Assembly: GCA_002731275.1 (NCBI GenBank)
Contig: PCBK01000078.1
Coordinates: 59,720-123,719 of the forward strand
Direction: 5' to 3'
Length of the DNA stretch: 64,000 nt
From: Deltaproteobacteria bacterium
GTDB taxonomy: Bacteria > Myxococcota_C > UBA6777
Below the pieces are notes generated by a model that was given only the letters and a program-made list of their open reading frames with translations, did not search any database and was not told where the DNA came from. This document shows, piece after piece, positions 28,491-38,338 of this stretch. Within the stretch, counting starts at the first letter, position 1. Each line of letters opens with the position of its first letter. The position numbers were made by a program, and so were the translations under genes.

Positions 28491-29061
28491 TCTTCCTCCT
28501 CTATCCAGCCATCCATTTGGCGATCGAAGACACCAGGTCTACCTACAAAATCAATGTGAAGAAAAAATGAAGAGATTGAACTTTTTCCGAGAAAGATCCG
28601 TATAAAGTCATCGGGGCAGATCTTTTGTATGTCTCACTTTCCACAACCATGAACTTATCATCGATCTGCCTACACCCATTCTTTTGCTCCCAGAGGAGCC
28701 CCCAACACTCTCACACAGGAGGTGTCTATGACTGTCTCTGCTATCAACACACAAGCGATTGTAAAAGCGCGGGCCTGTCGGAAACACTTCGGGTCTTTGT
28801 GTTAACAGCTTTGGTCTCGATGTCCATCTTCGCACATCATGCCTTCTCTTCATCTTCACCACGTCGATGAAGTCCCACTGCTGTATTCCACACAAAGAAT
28901 CACACTCCTGATACGCACATCCACCGACACGCGCGCCTCTTCCAATCCACTATTTTCCTTTTCTCCATCACATGTTATCTAGCTATTTGGGCCTCTCCAA
29001 AAAACCAACGATTGGCCTTCTACACATGATGTCCGTTTGCGGACAATAGAGGAATAAGACA
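28491..29061. other. 571-bp intergenic region, mostly no gene seen
   Basis: Between the divergent L,D-transpeptidase and rsgA genes. Only one candidate coding element is visible, a 25-codon frame with an excellent ribosome site (28728-28805). The remainder shows no strong repeat, hairpin or conserved domain. It must include promoters for both flanking genes. Confidence 0.5.
28728..28805 (+). CDS. possible 25-residue small protein
   Basis: ATG preceded at an ideal distance by AGGAGGTG, the best Shine-Dalgarno sequence in this part of the window. The frame encodes a short, mildly basic peptide with two Cys (ARACRKHFGSLC at its end) and stops at TAA. No hydrophobic segment, no known family. It might be a genuine small protein, a leader peptide, or chance. 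Confidence 0.3.
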   Translation: MTVSAINTQAIVKARACRKHFGSLC

Positions 29062-30153
29062 TTGGAAACAGCCATTCAAAAGATGCGAATTTTCGGTTGG
29101 GACACACACTTCGAAGGCTTGAAAGCCTCAGCAAACACACAACACGGTCGGATCATCGAGGAGCACAGAGGTCTTTACAAACTCTGGACCCCAGAAGGCG
29201 AATGTCACGCCGAACTCCCCGGCCGCTTTCTCCATGACGCACACCAACGAGAAGATTTCCCAGCTGTCGGCGATTGGATCGCCTACCAACGCTCCCCCCA
29301 AGATGAACGCGCACAGATCACTTCACTCCTCCCCAGAAAAAGCAAACTCTCAAGACAGGCCGCCGGCCAAAAAACACAAGAACAGATCATCGCCGCCAAC
29401 ATCGACTACGTCTTCCTCGTCAGCTCGCTCAACGAAGACCTCAACATCAGACGTCTCGAACGCTACCTCCTCATGGCGTGGGAGAGTGGCGCACAACCCA
29501 GGATCGTCCTGACCAAATCTGATCTCTGTGAAGACCCAGCGCCCATCATCGAAGCCATCGAACCTATCGCGTGGGGCGTTCCCATCTTTACACTGAGCGC
29601 CCTCGACGGTGAAGGGATCGAACCTCTGAAGGAAGCCATCCCAGAAGGAAAAACGGCCGTATTCGTCGGTTCATCAGGTGTCGGGAAGTCAACCCTGCTC
29701 AACGCCTTGCTCGGCGAACAACGACAAAAAACCCGAGAAGTTCGCGATATCTTAAGCAAAGGAAAGCACACAACGACCTCACGTTCACTCTTCCAGATCC
29801 CCGGCGCAGGGATGGTGATCGACACACCAGGGATGAGGGAGTTGCAGCTTTGGGATGGGCAGGGGCAGCTCGATCACACCTTCGAGGACATCAAGGCGTT
29901 TGAGGGGGCGTGTCGTTTTCGCGATTGCCAACACGAAAATGAACCGGGTTGTGCGATCCAGCAAGCGATCGACGATGGTGAGCTGACGATGGAGCGTTAC
30001 CAGAGCTACTTAAAGCTTCAGCGGGAGCTGGCGTATCAGGAGCGAAAACAAGACGTCGCCGCACAACAAGATACAAAAAAACGCTGGAAACAGATCACCG
30101 TACAGATGAGACAACGCTACAAGGTACAAAAGAACCACAAATCCCACTCCTGA
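29062..30153 (+). CDS. rsgA: ribosome small subunit GTPase RsgA
   Basis: 363 residues. The TTG at 29062 has GAGG nine bases upstream; the ATG seven codons later has none. N-terminal OB-fold (~10-95), then a circularly permuted GTPase: TKSD (G4) comes before GSSGVGKSTLLNALLG (G1, P-loop) and DTPGMREL (G3). A C-terminal zinc motif, CRFRDCQHENEPGC, completes the family. RsgA matures the 30S subunit and releases RbfA. Normal length, intact. Confidence 0.94.
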   Translation: METAIQKMRIFGWDTHFEGLKASANTQHGRIIEEHRGLYKLWTPEGECHAELPGRFLHDAHQREDFPAVGDWIAYQRSPQDERAQITSLLPRKSKLSRQAAGQKTQEQIIAANIDYVFLVSSLNEDLNIRRLERYLLMAWESGAQPRIVLTKSDLCEDPAPIIEAIEPIAWGVPIFTLSALDGEGIEPLKEAIPEGKTAVFVGSSGVGKSTLLNALLGEQRQKTREVRDILSKGKHTTTSRSLFQIPGAGMVIDTPGMRELQLWDGQGQLDHTFEDIKAFEGACRFRDCQHENEPGCAIQQAIDDGELTMERYQSYLKLQRELAYQERKQDVAAQQDTKKRWKQITVQMRQRYKVQKNHKSHS

Positions 30154-30278
30154 TCCCAAGTTTCAACAATTCCTTGCAGAAGTCCCCAAATCCATTACCA
30201 TACCCCCTTTATAATGAATGGCCACTCTGCCATTTTCATGATCCTTTGGTCCATATTCGCAACACACAGGGGTGAAGC

Positions 30279-32876
30279 GTGCTCGTTTTCAAGCCGGAAA
30301 AATCGCTCATTTACTCTTCCAAGGACGAAGAAGCCAATAACTTCTCACATCTCGTCGACGCCTACGCGCCGCCGAACCTGACGGCCAGTGACCTCGATCT
30401 CTACCCACCTGAGGCGGGTAAGTGGAGCGATGAAGAGATCGAGATGAATTTCTATGAGAAGTTCTTCCTCGATAAAGGGTACGACCCCTACCCCGTCCAG
30501 GAAGAAGCCTTTGAGCGCATCTTCAAGCGCGAAAATGTCCTCGTGACAGTCCCTACAGGGACTGGTAAGACGATGATCGCGAAGGCCGGCCTGCACAAAG
30601 CTCTCTACTCCAACCAGACCGCGATCTTCACCACCCCTCTTCGCGCACTCACCGAAGAAAAATACCGCGAATTATGTGACGACTTTGGCGCAAAATACGT
30701 CGGCTTCGCGACGGGCGATTACAAAGTCAATGCGCACGCCCCTATCCAGGTCATGGTCGCCGAGATCCTATGGAACAGGATCTTCAGTGACCCTCTCAAT
30801 CGCCCCGCTGATATCGTCATCATGGACGAAGGTCACTACTTCAACTCTCCCGACCGTGGCTACGTCTGGGAACAATCGATCATTGGCCTTCACCCCGCCA
30901 CACAGCTCGTCGTCCTCTCCGCCACGATCGGAAACCCCAAACAATTTTGCCAGTGGTGCTATACCGTTCGACGCGAACCGATGGAGCTTGTACAGTCCTT
31001 CATCAGACGTATCCCTCTCGAACACAGGTACGAAGAAAAGTATCTCGTTGAGGTCGTCAAAGAACTCTACGAGAATGGCGAATATCCCATGATCATCTTC
31101 ACCTTTGGACGGCAGCTTTGCTTTGAACGTGCTCGCCTACTCAAAAGTTGTCGGAAATTCACGAGCAAAGAAGAGCAAGAAGAGATCAAAAAACGCATCG
31201 ATCCGATTCTCCTACCACAAGGTATCGGCGAGCAGATGCGCTCGCTGTTGATGCACGGTATCGGCATCCACCACGCAGGGATTCTCCCGGCGTACAAACG
31301 ACTCGTCGAAGAGTTGACCCTGGAGCGCCTGCTCAAAGTTGTCGTCAGCACGGAGACAATCTCAGCGGGGATCAACCTCCCAGCAAAGCGCGTGATCTTT
31401 CCGGAGTTGCGCAAATACATCCGGCGCAAAGCTCGCATCCTTCTCCCCGCAGAATATCACCAAATGGCCGGTCGTGCAGGACGTCCACAGTTCGACAAGG
31501 AAGGGATCGCGATCACACTCGCCCCCGAAGATGTCGTGCAGGAGTTCCGCAAAGAGATCAAAGACGCCGAACGTTCAAGACGCACATACGATGAAGCCCA
31601 ACTGAAAAAACGAGCTTATTCAAGAGCGCGTTCAGAAGCCCAACGCCGAGAAGATGTCCTCTGGGACGCAGATGTCCACAAGGAGCTCGTCGAAGGGACC
31701 TCCGCAGACCTCAAGAGTCACACCAAGATCACGGCCGAACAGATCCTCGCGATCGGTTTGCCCGACTTGACCAAAGAAGTCCTTCCAGGTGCAGAGCTGG
31801 TCGCGAGAGAGCTTGAAGAGAGAGCCGCCGCAGAGGCAAAAGCCAAAGAAGAAGCGGAGGCACGCGAGAAAGCCAAGGCCGAGGCCAAAGCCCGCGCCGA
31901 AGAGAACAAAAAGAAACGTCAAAAACCCCTCGCCAACAAAGGATTGAGTGGACTCGCAGGCTTACTCGCGATGGCTCCCTCCGCCAAAGAGGAGAAGAAA
32001 GAAGACCCCGCTCCTCCCCCCAAGAAAGAGACCAAAGAGGTCGCAGAAGACAAAAAGCCCGAGGCGCAAGAAAGTCAGGAAGCCAATACAACAGGTTCGA
32101 TCAACGCAGGTGTCAAAGTCGCCGCCTGGAAAAAACAGCAAGATGAAAATCTACCCGCGTATATGAACCTTCATATCCGCACGATCATCGACAACCTCTT
32201 CCTCGACGACAAAGACAAGCGCGAATCACACAAAACCCTCGTCAAGATCACGGAGAACCTCAAGGCGCTCGGCGTCATTGATGAACAAGGAGCGCAAGTG
32301 CGTGGTGAGTTGATCGGTGAATTGCGAGGGATTGATGGCCCGTTCGTGTACTATTGCTTGATGAATCACGAATGGACTTATGAAGAGTCTCGCGAGCTCA
32401 CTGAATTTCTCGTCGATCACAATGCGATCCAACGGCTGTTCGATCGTCAAAAGATGTTGGAGAGAAAAGAGTGGATTCGCCAACGCCTGCGCGAACGACG
32501 CCGGGACCAACCACAGATCACCTGGGAAGATATTGAGGCCGAGTACGAGGAGAAGTTCCCAACACCCGTCTCCAACGCAGAGCGCATCCACAAGGAGTTT
32601 GAGAGCAAGATCCCACACGCGGACCTTCACCAAGGCAAGCGCTTCAAAAAGATCTGGACCACAATGGAAGAAGAAGGGTCCACCTTTATGGAGTTTGTTG
32701 AGGAGCACGATCTCGAACGTGAAGAAGGTAGCTTGTTTAGCTACCTCGCCCGTGTCATGAAGACCGCGAAGAAGCTGTATGAGGTCACCAACATCCCAGA
32801 TTATGCGCTGATCGATCAACGTATTCGGTACAAACTCGCGGTCCTTGATGATCGCATCCTCGATGAGGTTTGGTAG
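30279..32876 (+). CDS. Ski2-like DEAD/DEAH-box superfamily 2 helicase
   Basis: 865 residues from a GTG with AGGGGTGA upstream. Walker A VPTGTGKT (91-98), motif II DEGH (183-186), motif III LSAT, and the C-terminal helicase lobe with HHAGILPAYKRLVEELT, VVVSTETISAGINLPAKRVIF and motif VI HQMAGRAGRP. The order and the 'HHAG' and 'ETxAxGxNxP' blocks are those of Ski2/Mtr4/Hel308-like helicases. Residues ~500-630 form an Ala/Glu/Lys-rich coiled-coil and disordered linker; a ~230-residue helical C-terminal domain follows. It probably unwinds structured RNA or DNA using ATP. No partner nuclease is adjacent, and this class is uncommon in bacteria. Confidence 0.85.
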   Translation: MLVFKPEKSLIYSSKDEEANNFSHLVDAYAPPNLTASDLDLYPPEAGKWSDEEIEMNFYEKFFLDKGYDPYPVQEEAFERIFKRENVLVTVPTGTGKTMIAKAGLHKALYSNQTAIFTTPLRALTEEKYRELCDDFGAKYVGFATGDYKVNAHAPIQVMVAEILWNRIFSDPLNRPADIVIMDEGHYFNSPDRGYVWEQSIIGLHPATQLVVLSATIGNPKQFCQWCYTVRREPMELVQSFIRRIPLEHRYEEKYLVEVVKELYENGEYPMIIFTFGRQLCFERARLLKSCRKFTSKEEQEEIKKRIDPILLPQGIGEQMRSLLMHGIGIHHAGILPAYKRLVEELTLERLLKVVVSTETISAGINLPAKRVIFPELRKYIRRKARILLPAEYHQMAGRAGRPQFDKEGIAITLAPEDVVQEFRKEIKDAERSRRTYDEAQLKKRAYSRARSEAQRREDVLWDADVHKELVEGTSADLKSHTKITAEQILAIGLPDLTKEVLPGAELVARELEERAAAEAKAKEEAEAREKAKAEAKARAEENKKKRQKPLANKGLSGLAGLLAMAPSAKEEKKEDPAPPPKKETKEVAEDKKPEAQESQEANTTGSINAGVKVAAWKKQQDENLPAYMNLHIRTIIDNLFLDDKDKRESHKTLVKITENLKALGVIDEQGAQVRGELIGELRGIDGPFVYYCLMNHEWTYEESRELTEFLVDHNAIQRLFDRQKMLERKEWIRQRLRERRRDQPQITWEDIEAEYEEKFPTPVSNAERIHKEFESKIPHADLHQGKRFKKIWTTMEEEGSTFMEFVEEHDLEREEGSLFSYLARVMKTAKKLYEVTNIPDYALIDQRIRYKLAVLDDRILDEVW

Positions 32877-32970
32877 CGCAAAAACAGCCGAAACATTGAT
32901 CCCCAACACGGTCTTCGCTACATTACAAGAATAGATGTATATGCTCGTAACACTTTGAAGGATTTGATGT

Positions 32971-34260
32971 ATGTTGAACGGTTTGAAATGGTGTGTTGGT
33001 TTCGGTTTGCTACTCTGGTCGATGGGCTGCCTGAATACAAGCCCTATCCACGAAGGTTATCCATGCCTCGACGATAGTGATTGTGGGGGACTCTTTTGCG
33101 ACAACTTCCAGTGCAAACTGGAGCCTTGCGTCAAACCATCAAGAGCCTGCTATGTCGGAAAAACAGGTTGCACCAAAGACGGCGAGCAGTTCAACTGTAC
33201 CTCCCCCTGTCGCAGCGGAACACAAAGCTGTATCAACGGTTTTTGGGGCTCCTGTGAAGGACAAACGCTCCCAAATGAAGAGGTCTGTGACGGCAAAGAC
33301 AACAACTGTGACGGACAAACCGATGAGACCTTCCCAAACAAAGGCCAAAGCTGCCCCTTCAAAGGTACTGATGGTCAAGACAAAGGCGTCGACGGCACGT
33401 TCGTCTGCAAAGATGGAAAAGAGGTCTGTGACATCGTAGACTTCGCAAATATCCGCGCCAAAGACAAATCCATTCAGATGGGTTCTGAGACCACCTCCCC
33501 TATCCACGAAGACGACGAAGCCCGCACCAAAGTCCAATTTGAATACAATTACAGCCTCGCCCGTGCAGAGGTCACCCAAGGTCAATTCAAGCGACTGATG
33601 GGTTACAACCCCTCCACCAACAAAAATGACAACTTCCCCGTCTCAGGTGTCTCCTGGCATGAAGCTGCTTTTTACGCCAACGAACTGTCCAAAGAGCAAG
33701 GTCTTGAACAGTGCTTCTCTTGTTCGGGGACATTCACAAAAGGCACACCGTACACAGGGACTTGTGTCGTCAGTCAAAAGTACGTCAACGAGAGCGACTA
33801 CGCGAAGTTCTGTCCAGGCTTCAGGTTACCAACAGAGGCCGAATGGTTTTACGCTTACTATGCCGGCAACCAACTGTACAAATCCTTTTACAGCGGTAAC
33901 ATCGAATCCAAAGCGAATGACTGTACAGAGGATGACAATACACTCAAGCAGATCGCGACCTTCTGCTCCGACAAACCAACCGCCATCGAAACACATGCTC
34001 CCAACGACTGGAATCTTTACGACATGTCCGGCAATGTGGCGGAGTGGGTGTACGATTACTACGAAAAAATCCTCGAATCGACGAACACAAACCGCGTTGG
34101 GCCTCCAGTTGAAAAAGTCGCGGTCAAAGAGCGCGTGTACAAAGGTGGACACTTCAAGTCTCCTCCTCGTGAGTGTCGGGGTGCTTCGCGATTCAAAGCG
34201 GACCCAACAACACAAGATCAGACGATTGGATTTCGCATAGCCCGCACCCTTGTAGAGTAA
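32971..34260 (+). CDS. FGE/sulfatase-modifying-factor-like lipoprotein with MopE motif
   Basis: 429 residues. A signal peptide ends in the lipobox SMGC (Cys20). Residues 20-130 are Cys-rich (about 17 Cys), including VCDGKDNNCDGQTDE (105-119), the MopE-type motif found in secreted myxobacterial proteins. Residues ~160-425 are a formylglycine-generating-enzyme-type domain (ARAEVTQGQFKRLMGYNPS, FRLPTEAEWFYAYYAG, NDWNLYDMSGNVAEW, GGHFKSPPRECRGASRF). FGE-like domains of lipoproteins are frequently non-enzymatic binding folds; the C-terminal Cys pair of true FGE cannot be confirmed here. Followed after 50 bp by a Ser/Thr kinase gene. Confidence 0.85.
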   Translation: MLNGLKWCVGFGLLLWSMGCLNTSPIHEGYPCLDDSDCGGLFCDNFQCKLEPCVKPSRACYVGKTGCTKDGEQFNCTSPCRSGTQSCINGFWGSCEGQTLPNEEVCDGKDNNCDGQTDETFPNKGQSCPFKGTDGQDKGVDGTFVCKDGKEVCDIVDFANIRAKDKSIQMGSETTSPIHEDDEARTKVQFEYNYSLARAEVTQGQFKRLMGYNPSTNKNDNFPVSGVSWHEAAFYANELSKEQGLEQCFSCSGTFTKGTPYTGTCVVSQKYVNESDYAKFCPGFRLPTEAEWFYAYYAGNQLYKSFYSGNIESKANDCTEDDNTLKQIATFCSDKPTAIETHAPNDWNLYDMSGNVAEWVYDYYEKILESTNTNRVGPPVEKVAVKERVYKGGHFKSPPRECRGASRFKADPTTQDQTIGFRIARTLVE

Positions 34261-34310
34261 ACGCTAGCAGACAGACCCAACCTCGGCCCACAGGTGGAGA
34301 CAACAAGATC

Positions 34311-36050
34311 ATGGCAGATATACACAACTGTCCACATTGCGACGCAGACTTGAGAAAATACGAGGAGCTTGGTGCCTTGCCGAGTTTTTGCCTCCAGTGC
34401 AAATTCCCATTGATGCTCGTCGCCGGAAAATACCGCCTCGAAAAGATCATCGGTCAAGGCGCGGTCGGTCGTGTCTATCGTGCGCGCCACATTCATCTGC
34501 GCGGAAATGCCGATCGTGTCGTCAAGGTGATCAAGCAAGAAGTCATGGATAATCCCGCGACGATCCAACGCTTTCAACGAGAAGTCCAGATCACCGCCGA
34601 GCTCTCACAACGCAACGAACACGTCGTCCGTATCTTTGACGACTTTGGCGAGATCCCCCATCTCGGCTACTTCTATGTCATGGAGTACCTGCCAGGGGTC
34701 TCTCTTCGCCAGCATATCAAGCGCAACCCCGGTCCCAACGATCTCGACTGGTGTCTCGATATCTTCTTTCAGCTTTGTGACGCGATGAAGGTCGCACACG
34801 AGGCCGGTGTGATCCACAGAGACCTGAAGCCCGATAACATCATGCTCATCGAGAAAGGTGATCACCCACACTACGTGAAAGTGCTCGACTGGGGGATCGC
34901 GAAGCCAATGCAGGGCTTTAATGAGACAGACCTGAATCTCACACAGGGCGCGATCGGAACACCGCTCTACATGTCCCCAGAGCAGCTACTCAACAGAAAT
35001 ATCAGCAACCGCTCGGATATTTACTCGATGGGTGTCATCCTCTACGAGTTGATCACAGGAATGAATCCATTCCATCGCTTGACTGGAAAAAAAGGCACCA
35101 GCACAGACTCTGTTCTGGAGATTATGAAAGCCCAGATCCACAATGATCCCCTACCTCTTCGCGAAGTCATCCCAGAACGCTCAATCCCAGCCGCCATCGA
35201 TCACGCGCTCACACGCGCGCTCAAAAAGTCAGAAAAGATGCGGTATGAGAACGTTGAAGCGTTTGCAAACGCGCTCAGACAGGCAGCAGGCATAGAAATT
35301 CAACAGGCCGAAAGCTACGGGACAAGACGGTTTGGGGCCCAAACATCAGGGCTCGCGACAGGGTTGGAGACGCTGGACCCCCCGGACTCTCTCATCCTCT
35401 CCAGTGAGATCCTCTCCCAAGTCGACAAACACCCACAACAAAAACCTTCGCCCGCGATCTTTGGTGCGATCGCCGCCCTTCTCGTGATCGTCAGCTTAAG
35501 CGTCTGGGGTCTCACACGTAGTCCGGCCAAACAACCCCACAACCCGATCCAAAAGCGACTCACGACAAACACCCCTACAAGTCGTCGGGTTGGAACACCA
35601 CCCACCAAGAGACGCACACAACCCCCAACCGCTCGACGAACAGAACCAACGAAGAGAGTCCTCCCGCCAGACGTGAGGGCGCCAAAAGTCGCCGATCCCC
35701 CAAAGCTCAAACCAGCGCTACGCACAAAGCCCACAAAGCGACGTGTGATCAAGCTCCCCACAAAACGCATTGTCAAAAAGCCCAAGAGACGACGACTCTG
35801 CAAACAAGGAGAGGTGTTGCTCCGCTTTCGCTCGTATATCCCGGCCAACGCAGAGATCGGCGCGGAGAGAGGCAAGCCTCGTCGTATCAGCGGAAAATAC
35901 TACTGTGTGAACCGAAACGCCGGGCGTGTAAGTGTGCTCAGAGAGGGATATGCGATGTGTATCTTCGCGCTCTCCAAACGCAAAAGCAGCATGCGTATCA
36001 AACTCAAACCTGAAGGCGGTTTTGTCCGCGAAAACTACTGCCTCAAATAA
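34311..36050 (+). CDS. zinc-ribbon Ser/Thr protein kinase with periplasmic tail
   Basis: 579 residues from the ATG at 34311 (upstream frame inside the previous gene is unlikely). A CPHC...CLQC zinc ribbon (Cys7, 10, 27, 30) precedes a Hanks-type kinase: GQGAVGRVYRAR (48-58), Lys72, HRDLKPDN (169-176), DWG (193-195) replacing DFG as in many myxobacterial kinases, and GTPLYMSPEQ. One membrane helix (~384-402) separates it from a basic Thr/Pro/Arg-rich periplasmic stretch and a small C-terminal fold with four Cys resembling a PEGA-type domain. It is a transmembrane signalling kinase; the periplasmic end may sense the envelope. Confidence 0.88.
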   Translation: MADIHNCPHCDADLRKYEELGALPSFCLQCKFPLMLVAGKYRLEKIIGQGAVGRVYRARHIHLRGNADRVVKVIKQEVMDNPATIQRFQREVQITAELSQRNEHVVRIFDDFGEIPHLGYFYVMEYLPGVSLRQHIKRNPGPNDLDWCLDIFFQLCDAMKVAHEAGVIHRDLKPDNIMLIEKGDHPHYVKVLDWGIAKPMQGFNETDLNLTQGAIGTPLYMSPEQLLNRNISNRSDIYSMGVILYELITGMNPFHRLTGKKGTSTDSVLEIMKAQIHNDPLPLREVIPERSIPAAIDHALTRALKKSEKMRYENVEAFANALRQAAGIEIQQAESYGTRRFGAQTSGLATGLETLDPPDSLILSSEILSQVDKHPQQKPSPAIFGAIAALLVIVSLSVWGLTRSPAKQPHNPIQKRLTTNTPTSRRVGTPPTKRRTQPPTARRTEPTKRVLPPDVRAPKVADPPKLKPALRTKPTKRRVIKLPTKRIVKKPKRRRLCKQGEVLLRFRSYIPANAEIGAERGKPRRISGKYYCVNRNAGRVSVLREGYAMCIFALSKRKSSMRIKLKPEGGFVRENYCLK

Positions 36051-36084
36051 TGCACCTCTTTTTCGTATCGTTCTGGAGTGGAAG

Positions 36085-37179
36085 ATGTTTGTAAGAATCG
36101 TTTTGTGTGTCGTTTTGGTAGCCGCAGTTTTGCCGACAAAGAGTTATGCCGTCGATAAGAAAGAATGCGCTGATGCCTTCCAGCAAAAGCAATTTGCGAA
36201 AGCCAGCGATTGCTTCCTCGCGCTTGCCAAGGCAATGCCACCGACAAAATCGCTCAACAAGATCCAACGCTACCTCAAAGGTCGCTATCTCAACAACGCA
36301 GCCAACGCGACTGAAAAGCTCGCGACGCAGGTGAATAACCCTGAACGCGCAGCCTATCTCAGAGAGAAAGCCTTCAAGATCAGACAACAATACATCCAAC
36401 AAAATCTCTGTCAGAAGGTCTATCTCTGTCGCCTCGCCAAAGGCCAACAGCTCGAGCTCAACAACAAAATCGGTTACGCACAACTCTCCATCGTCACCAG
36501 CCCCAAGAAGACAGCCACCCTTGAGATCAAAGGCTTCAAATACAACGCACAACACACTTCACCGCCACAGTGGAGCCAAAAAGTACGACCGGGACGCTAC
36601 AACATCAAAGTGACCTACAAAGGGATGAAACCCATCGAGCGCACAGCAACAGTCGCTCCCAACAAAGCACAAACCCTCACGATCTTGTTGAAGGTCAAAC
36701 CCAAAGTCATCGTCAAAAGAGTCACACCGCCAGTCAGAGGCACCAAGCGGACGATCCCCCCACCCAAAAAGGCTCCCAGAACGAGCCTCGGCATGACCCC
36801 TGTGGTGATCGCTGGTGTCGGTGCAGCCGCAGCACTCACAGGAGGTGGGATGTTGATATTTGGACAACTCAAGGTCAACGAAGTCAACGAGATCTCAGAG
36901 CGACTCATTCAAAAAGCACAGGACGCACAAGCCGAATCCGTCGAAAAACAAAGAGAGGTCGCGACCGCCGAAGAGACCAAAAAAGACCGCGAAGCCGCTG
37001 AACAGGCACAAGAGACCGCAAAATCGATCATCCCCATCGGCTATGTTGTCCTCGGCGTTGGTGCGGTCGTCGTCGCAACAGGGGTCATCTTGCACGTCCT
37101 CTTCCCCCCCAAAAAGAAACACAAAAAGATCAAACCCACTCACATCACCCCATCGATCCTCCTTCACACCTCAATGTAA
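36085..37179 (+). CDS. PEGA-like exported protein with two membrane helices
   Basis: 364 residues from the ATG at 36085 (GGAG seven bases upstream). Signal peptide (VAAVLPTKSYA), a helical TPR-like part with CADAFQQKQFAKASDCF, a beta-rich part ending in PGRYNIKVTYKGMKPIERTATVAPNK, a PEGA-type pattern, and a Pro/Arg linker. Two hydrophobic helices (~235-255 and ~315-340) flank a charged Glu/Gln/Ala coiled coil, and the C terminus is Lys-rich. Starts 34 bp after the kinase gene and shares the PEGA-like theme, so it is probably its partner or substrate. Function not known. Confidence 0.65.
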   Translation: MFVRIVLCVVLVAAVLPTKSYAVDKKECADAFQQKQFAKASDCFLALAKAMPPTKSLNKIQRYLKGRYLNNAANATEKLATQVNNPERAAYLREKAFKIRQQYIQQNLCQKVYLCRLAKGQQLELNNKIGYAQLSIVTSPKKTATLEIKGFKYNAQHTSPPQWSQKVRPGRYNIKVTYKGMKPIERTATVAPNKAQTLTILLKVKPKVIVKRVTPPVRGTKRTIPPPKKAPRTSLGMTPVVIAGVGAAAALTGGGMLIFGQLKVNEVNEISERLIQKAQDAQAESVEKQREVATAEETKKDREAAEQAQETAKSIIPIGYVVLGVGAVVVATGVILHVLFPPKKKHKKIKPTHITPSILLHTSM

Positions 37180-37185
37180 AGCTAC

Positions 37186-38022
37186 TCAGGGCTCTTGCTT
37201 ACATAAGTTCGTATAAAGCTCAGGACGTCGATCTTCGAATAAATCTGACATCTCACCAAGCTGCTTACTCTCAGCCCACCCCATATCAAAACGCGCAGTC
37301 ATCACGTAGTCACCAAGTGCAGGCGCAGCCTGCCCCATCCTTCCGTAAGGTGTAAGCAAACAGCTCTGCCCTGTATAATGAAGCCCCCGCTCTTCACCGC
37401 TCCTCACAGCACACGCGAGAAAGATCCCGTTCATGTACGCATGTCCGAGATGCATCGTGATACACGACAGCTCTCGATCTGAATCCGGTTCAGGTTGGCC
37501 GATCCAACAGCTGGACGAGAGGATCAGCTGTGCGCCTTGCAACGCCATCACGCGAGGATATTCAGGAAACCAGCCGTCATAACAGATCATCAAGCCGACC
37601 TTGACGCCTTTGACAGTGATCAACTTCATCTCTTGTCCAGGCGCAAAAAACAGCTTCTCACGATCGAAGAGATGTACCTTTCTGTAACGGGCGAGTACAC
37701 CTTCGGGACCAACGACCAACATGCCATTGTAAAGCGTCCCGTCCTCGTCTCGTTCGTTGATGCCCCCAGCGATCACCATCTGGTGTGCTTGGGCAAGCTC
37801 CAACCACAGTTGCTCTGTCTCCCCACCATGTGGCTCGGAGTACAACAACGCCTCTTCTTTGCTCTCAAAGGCATACCCTGAGTTACACAACTCCGGCATC
37901 ACAGCGATATCAGCGCCATGTTTGGCAGCCTGCTCAAGAAGCGCAGCGGAGATATCCCGATTGGCTTGCAGATCACCAAATTGAACATCCCATTGCAACA
38001 CAGAAACGGCTAATTCAACCAA
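37186..38022 (-). CDS. nitrilase-superfamily carbon-nitrogen hydrolase
   Basis: 278 residues from the TTG at 38022, which has GAGGAGG seven bases upstream; a TTG two codons earlier is too close to that site. Catalytic triad Glu44 (MPELCNSGY), Lys115 (RKVHLFD) and Cys147 (MICYDGWFPE). Enzymes of this family hydrolyse amides or nitriles (omega-amidase, carbamoyl-putrescine amidase and others); the CYDGWFPE context suggests an aliphatic amidase branch, but the substrate cannot be decided. Cytoplasmic, 6 bp from the convergent PEGA-like gene. Confidence 0.88.
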   Translation of the reverse strand: MVELAVSVLQWDVQFGDLQANRDISAALLEQAAKHGADIAVMPELCNSGYAFESKEEALLYSEPHGGETEQLWLELAQAHQMVIAGGINERDEDGTLYNGMLVVGPEGVLARYRKVHLFDREKLFFAPGQEMKLITVKGVKVGLMICYDGWFPEYPRVMALQGAQLILSSSCWIGQPEPDSDRELSCITMHLGHAYMNGIFLACAVRSGEERGLHYTGQSCLLTPYGRMGQAAPALGDYVMTARFDMGWAESKQLGEMSDLFEDRRPELYTNLCKQEP

Positions 38023-38338
38023 GACCAAACCTCCTCAGAAGCCAAAACAGACACAAATAAAGTGGATATGTGCAGATGAACGAACGCAAAACAACTCGGC
38101 ACAATGTCCCAATATAGATATGTTCGCCATCCAACACAAACCAGGCGAAAAAGAACTTGGACACATGGCAAAAAAAAACAGAAGCCCTATACTGTGATAG
38201 TCTCTTGAGACTCCAACGATTTCGTGGTGTCCACTCACCCCAACGGGTGTGTCATTTTGTCGCAGACGCCACACTTTTGCTTCGTTTTGTCTCACATAGA
38301 ATCGAAAGATAGAATGAACACCAAAAAAGGAGTTACAT
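38023..38338. other. 316-bp divergent intergenic region before HMA and RegBA genes
   Basis: No gene seen. Contains a palindrome AGTCTC-TT-GAGACT at 38199-38212 and two direct TTTTGTC elements, TTTTGTCGC (38255-38263) and TTTTGTCTC (38285-38293), 30 bp apart and upstream of the HMA gene. Similar GCGACAAAA elements in the other orientation lie downstream of the response regulator gene. They may be sites for that regulator; this is inference. Confidence 0.4.
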
